Of a stretch of 13,142 bases of DNA, positions 7,660 through 13,142 are shown in pieces (the first letter of the stretch is position 1; every line of letters starts with the position of its first letter). The translations under genes and the position numbers were made by a program. The notes below the pieces were generated by a model. That model was not told the DNA's origin and made no database searches. It was given only the letters and a program-made list of their open reading frames with translations. The stretch lies in assembly GCA_003833135.1 (NCBI GenBank), contig QZLH01001316.1:8630-21771 (forward strand), read 5' to 3'. Origin of the DNA: Oehlia diaphana (lineage: Eukaryota; Glomeromycota; Glomeromycetes; Glomerales; Glomeraceae).

Positions 7660-7833
7660 CAGTCTAAACTAACCTTTCTTACTTAACCCTAAGATACTCT
7701 AACATCAATGCTATTTCAAGAATAAGTATTTCTGTCTAAAACAACTTTTCTTACTCTAACCCTAAGATACTCTAACGTCAATGTTATCTTCAAAGATAAG
7801 TATTTCAGTCTAAACTAACTTTCCTTACTTTAA
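7660..7833 (+). repeat. Tandem repeat, 72-74 bp unit, about 2.4 copies, carrying AACCCTAA
   Basis: Units begin at 7660, 7732 and 7806 with CAGTCTAAACTAAC or a close variant, then CTTTCTTACT, AACCCTAAGATACTCTAAC, TCAATG and AAGTATTT. The first two complete units each carry the telobox AACCCTAA (about 7685 and 7757). The third is cut off after CTTACTTTAAGG. No open frame spans the repeats. Confidence 0.7.
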
Positions 7834-8487
7834 GGTCTCTACTCCAAAAATGATTACTTGAAAATATGATGAAATTTTATAAATGTTAATCATAAAAGTA
7901 AAAACAAATTCATTCTTTTAAATTAATAAAATTAGAGTAATTATTTTATTAAAATAGAATGTAATATTAATTAAACAATAAAATTTATTTAATTTTAATT
8001 TATTAAAATACATTAATTTAAAATAAATTATTGTAAATAATAAGTGCTATTAATATCCCACTTTTATTTTTAATGGCATAGTTCACTTATTTTAATAATG
8101 TTCAACATTTTCACCTAATTTATTAATAGAACTATATGACTTTTTTACTACTTTATAATACAGACTAGTTTTTGCTCTTCTAGAAGGAAAGGTAACATTA
8201 ATTAGGCTATCAAAATAACAGTTTACAATTTAGTTTGTTGAACTGATATTATTGCTTACTTAGTATTTCTAAAGGTTTCATATTTCTGTAAGTTTTGTTT
8301 TAAAAATTTATAGCTATTGTAAAGAAAATAAGCCAACTATTAATTTTAAAAAAATTTGTATTCTTGGTATTTGATAATATAGATGTGAAAAGAAAGCTTA
8401 AATAATAGCTTAAATAATATACGATAAATATTTAAATAGATTAGTTGCTACAAAATGCATCATATGTAACAAAATCACATACTCAAA
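7834..8487. other. AT-rich gene-free spacer
   Basis: Runs of TAAAATTAAT-type sequence dominate. I see no coding frame, RNA gene or tandem structure on either strand. Confidence 0.5.
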
Positions 8488-8511
8488 AATCACATGCCCG
8501 AGCTTTTTTTA

Positions 8512-8541
8512 ATGGTGTTACTAGAAAAGATCTCTGTGTTT
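8512..8541 (+). repeat. Dispersed repeat A, copy 2
   Basis: This 30-bp segment matches 7014-7043 with one mismatch and starts 1 bp after the right-hand repeat B (8488-8510). See copy 1 for the comparison. Confidence 0.6.
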
Positions 8542-9229
8542 TCATCTTCTATAAGTATCTGAGAGACTTAATTTTTTTCAGTTAGTCAAAATCCTATTTG
8601 TTACACCCTTAGTCATCACAATTTATTCACATGTTACTGCATAGTACCGTATCATAGGGTAGTTCTTTTGTGTACTAGATTTGTAACGTGGTAATTTTTA
8701 AAAAAAGGTCATAAAGATTCTTTTTCTTTAGCATAAAAGCTTGTAAATTATGATGAAGATGTATTTCACTTACTCAGCAAGTTTACTTAAGATTTAGAAG
8801 AAGGTTATGAATGTCGATTTTGACTTTATATATAGATAATTGATTTTACATTTTTACCAATAATTTTCAAAACAAGATTTGTCAAAAGAATAATTTTTGC
8901 CAAATAAATCGATAATAATATTTAAAATTACCTTTATAAGTAAACTTGTAAAGCAACAAAAATTACACCTAACTTGTAACTTTGAGACTTTTATGGCAAT
9001 TTGGTTAAAACATAAAAATACGAATTAGTTACTTTATTATTTTTGTTCATTAAAAATATTTTATAAACTTGTAGTATTTTTTTATATTGCTTAAAAATGT
9101 TATATTATTTTATATTTACTTATCGTTAAATAAAATTTAAATTATTAGAAATATTAAAAATTATTTATTTATTAAAATGAATCAAAATTGCTGATCTTTT
9201 TTTTAAAATTTTTTTTTATAAATTTTATA
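8542..9229. other. AT-rich gene-free spacer
   Basis: No coding frame beyond chance length, RNA gene or clear repeat is visible. Composition grows steadily more A/T-biased towards the A-rich satellite at 9235. Confidence 0.5.
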
Positions 9230-9234
9230 AAATA

Positions 9235-9533
9235 TTGACGAAAAATAAAAAAAAATAAATGAAAATTAAAAAAAAGTAAATGAAAATTAAATAAAAATAA
9301 ACAAAAATTAAAAAAAAAATAAACAAAAATAAACAAAAATTAAAAAAAATAAACCAAAAATAAAAAAAAACCCAAAAAAATAAACGAAAATTAAATAAAA
9401 TAAATGAAAAATCAAAAAAGAATAAAAAAAAAAATAAACGAAAAATTACGAAAAATCAAAATGAAAATCAAAAAAATAACTGAACAATAAAAAAATAGAC
9501 GAAAAAATAAAATAAATAAAATAAAAAAAAGTT
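9235..9533 (+). repeat. A-rich satellite built on AAATAAACGAAAATTAAA-like units
   Basis: About 300 bp of the + strand is almost free of T-runs and C. It consists of degenerate units of roughly 17-20 bp such as AAATGAAAATTAAAAAAAA and AATAAACAAAAATTAAAAA. It is a microsatellite-derived array with strong strand asymmetry. Confidence 0.65.
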
Positions 9534-9539
9534 AAACAT

Positions 9540-10290
9540 TGTCGCCCTCACCTGCTACGTGATGATGGCAAAGTTAGTAAAATCTAGATATTGTATGTTG
9601 GTTGCTTGGTTTAGATTTATTGTTAAGAACGAAATGCGAGAGTTTCCTTTCATTAATAAATCTCTCCAAACTTTGTTATCCACTTCTTCAATTATTGCAC
9701 TCATTTGGTTCTTCCTCCTATGTCATTAATATGGGTAATGTACATTCAGACTAACAGAATTATTATGTTCAGGCCTTTCACATATACCTTTGTTAGTAAT
9801 TGATTGACTACGCACTTTTACTCATAAGAAAAGGCTAAAGAATCGAGTCAAAATAATTAAAGGATTTAAAAATTTTCAAATTCAATTTTTATTCATTTCA
9901 TTGTATGATTCTATCAAGTCAAAAGTTAGTCCTTTTTATAAAATTTAAAATGGCAATTGATAAAAAGAACTACGTAATACAAAACATTACGTATAACCAG
10001 TTTATACTCATATGATAGGAGTTAAACTATTATTTGTCTATAATTGATCAACCTTTCCTAATTTGTAAAATCTAAATCTAATTGATCAACATCTAAATTT
10101 AGTGTATGATCAACGTCTCTATTCTAGAATTCTTAATTGATGATCTGCGTTACTGTTGTCATCCATTCTAATTTACTGCGCCTCTATTATTAACTAATTA
10201 ACCGATTTCTGTATACTACAACATCAAGTTTATCAGAATAAAAAGCAGTCTGCTGAGTCTATTGGGGAATTGCATAATAAACAACATACT
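9540..10290. other. Gene-free spacer with a small TGATCAAC repeat
   Basis: The composition is more balanced than that of its flanks, but I find no convincing coding frame. From about 10042 to 10125, AATTGATCAAC, AATTGATCAACATCTAAAT and TGATCAACGTCTCT recur at intervals of 39 and about 25 bp, a short imperfect tandem repeat. Confidence 0.45.
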
Positions 10291-11085
10291 TATGATCACA
10301 AAACACCAAAAACCTAAAAGTAAAGGATGAAATTAGTAAAGGAAAATGAAAAAATGAAAAAAAGAAATAAAAAAAATTTCAATCACCTGCCTTTTCATGA
10401 AGAACAAGAACTGAAAACCTAAAAAAAAAAGGAGAATGGAATTAACAAAGGAAACAAAAAAAAAACCAAAAATGAAAAAAGAAATACACCATAAAGAACA
10501 AAAACCAAAAACCTAAAAGGAGAAAGAAGGAGAATGGAATTAGCAAAAGAAATAAAAAAAAATGAAAGAATAAAAGAATGAAAAATAGAAACAAAAACAT
10601 TTCTATCACCTGCTTTTTCACGAAGAACAAGAACCGAAAACTTAAAATAAGGAAGAAGAAGAAAAAGAAATAAAAAAAATGAAAGAACAAAAAAAAAAGA
10701 AATGTTTCAATCACCTGCCTTTTCATGAAGAACAAGAACCCAAAACCTAAAATAAAAGAAGAAGGAAAACAGAATTAGCAAAAGAAATAAAAAAAAAATG
10801 AAAAAATGAAAAAAAAGAAATACTTCAATCACCTGCCTTTTCACGAAAAATAAGAACCAAAGATCTAAAAGAAGGAAAGAAAGCGAACAGAATTAGCAAA
10901 GAAAATAATAAAAAAAAATAACCAAAAAATAAAAAAAAAAGAAACGCACACCTTTTTGTGAAAATCGCAAAGAATCAGAACCTAAAAAAAGAAAGAAGAC
11001 AAATGAAATTAGTAAAGAAAACCAAAAAAAATCAAAACAAAAAAAACTAACCATGAAAAGCCGAAGAGCTAAAAGCCTAAAGAAC
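10290..11085 (+). repeat. Tandem array of about seven 105-120 bp purine-rich units
   Basis: Each unit has a conserved core, TTTCAATCACCTGCCTTTTC then AYGAAGAACAAGAACC and AAAACCTAAAA, joined by A/G-only spacer (GGAGAATGGAATTAGCAAAAG). The TCACCTGC core occurs at 10383, 10606, 10711 and 10829. A degenerate copy near 10490 fills the 223-bp gap, and weaker copies lie near 10947 and 11050. A partial first copy (ACCAAAAACCTAAAAG) is near 10302. Central copies are the best conserved and the edges are decayed, as expected from unequal exchange. The + strand is nearly all purine between cores. The long phenylalanine-rich frame on the - strand is a by-product. Confidence 0.75.
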
Positions 11086-11159
11086 CTTTCCGTGAAGAAC
11101 TAAGCTTTTATAAGAAAATTGGCAGAAGGAGGTTTCAATCTAATACTAAAAAAAAAGAT

Positions 11160-11340
11160 TATCTTTAGATCATCTAATTGATATTGGACTGAACTGATGA
11201 TATCAGTTTGGCTCAGATTAAAAATTCAGTTCTGGTTCTGGTTCTGGTCTAAATTAGAAAACTGAACTGAAACTGAATGGGATTTTTGGTTCAGATCTAG
11301 TTCATTACTAAACTGCACCAAACTGAGCTTTACTTATAGG
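11160..11340. repeat. CTGAAC/GGTTCTG low-complexity block
   Basis: GTTCTG occurs three times in tandem near 11231-11250, followed by GAACTGAAACTGAA in the opposite sense, plus several dispersed ACTGA and TCAGTT words. It is an imperfect inverted, simple-sequence-like block without coding potential. The remainder of 11085-11838 is gene-free. Confidence 0.4.
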
Positions 11341-11838
11341 TGGCATAGTAAGAGAATAGGTAGAAATAGTTTCTTATAGTTTTAGTAAGATCTTTGAAGA
11401 AAGGTTAGAATATATGAGAATAATTTTTATCAAAATGTTTTAAATAGGAGTAGGATTTGATAGGAATTCCGCAGCTTTTGGACTTACACAGTCTTTTTTG
11501 ACTCAAATAAAATTTTTATTAATTATTAAACATTATTTTGAATATGCTTATGGTTCACCTGAGAGTTAATTAATAATAAGTTCAGATAAAATAAAATACG
11601 GTAAAACTCTCCAAGTTTGAAAATGATAAAATAATAATAAAATATAGGAGAACTATCGCAGTTTATAAGAAGAAATGATGTAATAAATGAAAATCTAAAC
11701 CAAGCATAAGAAAAGAAGAATATGAAGAAATGTACAGACGAAAATACTTGTTTATTCATGAGTGGCAGATGTGGATGATATCGGGTAGATCTGATTAGTC
11801 AGTATTTTACCTGTGATATTTAATTAATTGGAAGGTTA

Positions 11839-12811
11839 ATTTTTTGACCTGATTTTGAATAATTGATATTTTTGTAATTCATAGATTGCCCGAATTTGCC
11901 TGCTATGTTTAGCTATCGTATCAGTTTCGACATTACTAGTATTACTGCGCGGTGCGAGAGCATGATGGTCATCAGTACCAGACATTTATTGTTGAGAACG
12001 TTTTGTACCAACTAGAGGAATAATGTCAGTTTCAATAACAGGTGTGGAGTGGCGGCTCCTGGTAGATTGGGTACCGGTAGGAGACATAATACTTGTTTCA
12101 ACTACAGGTGTGATGGATCACCTAATAATACTTCCTTCAATGGGTGGTTCTGTATCGATAATCTTATATATAGTGGAGGAGCAGGTAGATTGAGTGGTTT
12201 GGTTTTGTAGGTTTATATCGATTGGAACATTTCTATTGATAATATCCAAAAGCTGGCTTTGTTGAGTGCTACTAGTAAATATAGTGCTTTGTTGAGTTGA
12301 TTGTTGAGATTCATCCTCCTCCTCCTCCTCCTCCTCCTCCTCCTCTTCTTCTTCTTCAGTGCGATATGTAGCAGAACGGTCTAAAATACGTTTACTTCTT
12401 CTTAAGCCTCTTGCACTTCCTGCACTTCCTGCGCCTCCTGCGCCTTTTGCACATTTTGCAACTTTTGCCCCTCTCACACCTAAAATAAAAGGTTTTAATA
12501 GGTATTTAACATGTATTAACGTTATAGTAGTGTCAGTAATAACTATTAAGAAAAAAACCAAAATTCTGAAAGAAAAATAACGAGTTTATTTTTTTTTATT
12601 TTTTTAAAATTAAGCAGTATTAAGGAAAATTTGCAAGAATTTTTCTTAATACTGCTTAATTTTAACTTTTTTTAATAAAATTATTACCTTCTGTATTTTT
12701 TGAAGAATTTGCTATTTCTGTATCGCTATATTCCTCAAAATATGATTTACGATATTTTTGTTTGGACTCGTTTGAATGTTGAGTTTTCATTGTTAATCGT
12801 TTATAAGTCAT
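11839..12811 (-). CDS. Hypothetical low-complexity poly-Glu protein, frame interrupted by stops
   Basis: Exon 1 (12811-12688) starts MTYKRLTMKTQHSNESKQ. An intron (donor GTAATA at 12687, acceptor CTTTTATTTTAG ending at 12480) joins it in phase to exon 2, which reaches TGA at 12120-12118 (161 aa). Exon 2 holds Ala/Gly/Lys triplet repeats (AKCAKGAGGAGSAGSARG), a basic RRSKR motif resembling a nuclear-localisation signal, 14 consecutive Glu, then Gln/Ser/Thr-rich sequence. Beyond the TGA the same frame stays open for 43 codons to TAA 11988-11986, and for 49 more (MSGTDDHHALAPRS...) to TAA 11838-11836. In-frame peptide repeats span the TGA: TEPPIEGSI before it, TPVVETSI and TPVIETDI after it. I do not recognise the family. 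It could be an expressed disordered protein with a premature stop, or a decaying gene. Confidence 0.45.
12020..12152 (-). repeat. In-frame coding repeat, three copies
   Basis: On the + strand, ATAATGTCAGTTTCAATAAC (12020), ATAATACTTGTTTCAACTAC (12086) and ATAATACTTCCTTCAATGGG (12125) are related, each followed by GGTG-type sequence. Spacings are 66 and 39 bp, both multiples of three, so the encoded TP-V/I-ET-type peptides stay in the same - strand frame even though a TGA (12120-12118) lies between copies. Confidence 0.6.
12313..12357 (-). repeat. (GAG/GAA)n microsatellite encoding 14 Glu
   Basis: On the + strand this is CTC repeated ten times then TTC four times (12316-12357), read as GAA and GAG codons on the - strand. 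Pure GAG repeats are length-unstable; changes in units of three would vary the acidic tract without shifting frame. Confidence 0.85.
12604..12665. repeat. Near-perfect hairpin inside the intron of the poly-Glu gene
   Basis: AAAATTAAGCAGTATTAAGG continues to 12629. Its reverse complement lies at 12640-12663 with a single mismatch, giving 24-bp arms (26 bp with TT/AA extensions) around a 10-bp loop, TTTGCAAGAA. This could be a tiny foldback transposon or an RNA hairpin in the pre-mRNA. No flanking target duplication is evident. Confidence 0.75.
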
Positions 12812-12824
12812 TTTGTAAAAAGAA

Positions 12825-12962
12825 AAAAAAATAAGAGTTAAAAAGCTTGTATGAAAAAAAAAGTTAAAAAATTTGTGGTTAAAAAAGAGCTTGTGTGAAA
12901 AAATAGTTAAAAAAATGTGTGAAAAATAGTTAAAAAAAGTTTAAAAAGTTTAAAAAAAGTTA
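12825..12962 (+). repeat. Imperfect AGTTAAAAAA/GTGTGAAAAA tandem repeats
   Basis: AGTTAAAAA recurs at least six times, alternating with GCTTGTGTGAAAAA or TGTGTGAAAAAT, at spacings of about 20-35 bp. It lies immediately upstream of the poly-Glu gene, where its promoter would be. No TATA box lies within 100 bp of that start; a TATAATATATAATG-like stretch occurs about 160 bp away. Confidence 0.5.
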
Positions 12963-13053
12963 CCCTTTCATTATATATTATGATGGATCACACTAAATCG
13001 ATAGTTCTAACTGTAAGTGATATATTTTTCAGAGTACTAATGATAAAATTATT

Positions 13054-13142
13054 TTCTATGATTAATTATTTTAAATCGATATACAAATTTTGCATTAAAC
13101 ATTTAATCAATTTTTTATGATTAATCATTTTAAATCGATACA
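13054..13142 (+). repeat. 59-bp direct repeat at window end
   Basis: TATGATTAATTATTTTAAAT followed by CGATA (from 13057) recurs from 13116 with one substitution, a period of 59 bp. A further CTAAATCGATA at about 12993 suggests a decayed earlier unit. The array may continue beyond the window. Confidence 0.6.

Larger units (their letters stand above)
7556..8510. mobile_element. Possible second inverted-repeat element (repeat B ends)
   Basis: AAAAAAAGCTCAGGCACATG at 7556 and, on the opposite strand, AAAAAAAGCTCGGGCATGTG ending at 8510 form inverted ends matching at about 20 of 23 positions. They bound 955 bp with no coding frame. The right end abuts repeat A copy 2; repeat A copy 1 lies outside the left end, beyond the 490-bp MITE. 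I see no clear target duplication, so the element call is tentative. Confidence 0.35.

Noticed and set aside
10442..10735. 97-codon Phe-rich open frame
   Set aside because: It is the complement of the purine-rich tandem array and consists of Phe, Leu and Ile from poly-T/C; it is not a membrane protein.
11526..11759. 77-codon open frame on the - strand
   Set aside because: Composition is that of random AT-rich DNA and there are no motifs, splice context or repeats supporting translation.
12102..12121. GT...AG segment of 20 nt spanning the TGA that could be read as an intron removing the stop
   Set aside because: Far too short for a spliceosomal intron, and its removal would shift the frame and lose the in-frame repeats beyond.

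Overview
The window looks like AT-rich nuclear DNA from a filamentous, probably arbuscular mycorrhizal (Rhizophagus-like), fungus. The evidence is short introns of 80-208 nt with GTAAGT/GTATGT donors, TATA boxes, abundant A/T-rich repeats and small non-autonomous DNA transposons, and above all Crinkler (CRN) effector-type genes. Those CRN genes combine a ubiquitin-like N-terminus with a P-loop NTPase and a restriction-endonuclease (REase) fold. The assignment to Glomeromycotina is inference from gene style; other early-diverging fungi or oomycetes are not excluded.

Layout. (1) 1-2470, + strand: two decayed CRN-family relics. The first (about 390-834) keeps only an N-terminal module broken by stops and frameshifts. 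The second (1068-2074) keeps an N-terminus, one still recognisable intron and a PD-(D/E)XK nuclease domain whose catalytic residues are intact although the frame is broken. A diverged duplicated 3' flank follows. (2) 2788-5690, - strand: one apparently intact five-exon CRN-NTPase-REase gene (5562 to 2965, 747 codons), with a TATA box about 70 bp upstream and a foldback element just 9 bp past its stop, probably in its 3' UTR. (3) 5690-11840: no convincing gene. This is repeat territory: a telomere-like GGGTTAGGGTTAGG, an AT-rich minisatellite, a 490-bp pogo/Tigger-like MITE with a TA target duplication, a possible second inverted-repeat element, a 72-74 bp tandem repeat carrying AACCCTAA, A-rich satellites and a purine-strand-biased array of about 105-120 bp units. 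(4) 11839-12811, - strand: a low-complexity, poly-glutamate protein gene of unknown function with a hairpin in its intron; its frame continues past the first stop with in-frame repeats, which suggests a premature stop or readthrough. (5) 12820-13142: A-rich and 59-bp direct repeats running off the window edge.

How it fits together: the left 5.6 kb is a small CRN birth-and-death cluster (one live gene, two dead relatives) beside several kilobases of mobile-element and satellite debris, the kind of fast-evolving compartment in which effector families are often found. The signals most worth a second look are the CRN gene's in-frame first intron and non-canonical nuclease motif, the 3'-UTR foldback, and the TGA-interrupted repeat protein. 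All intron calls come from splice-site consensus and phase only; no transcript data were available.
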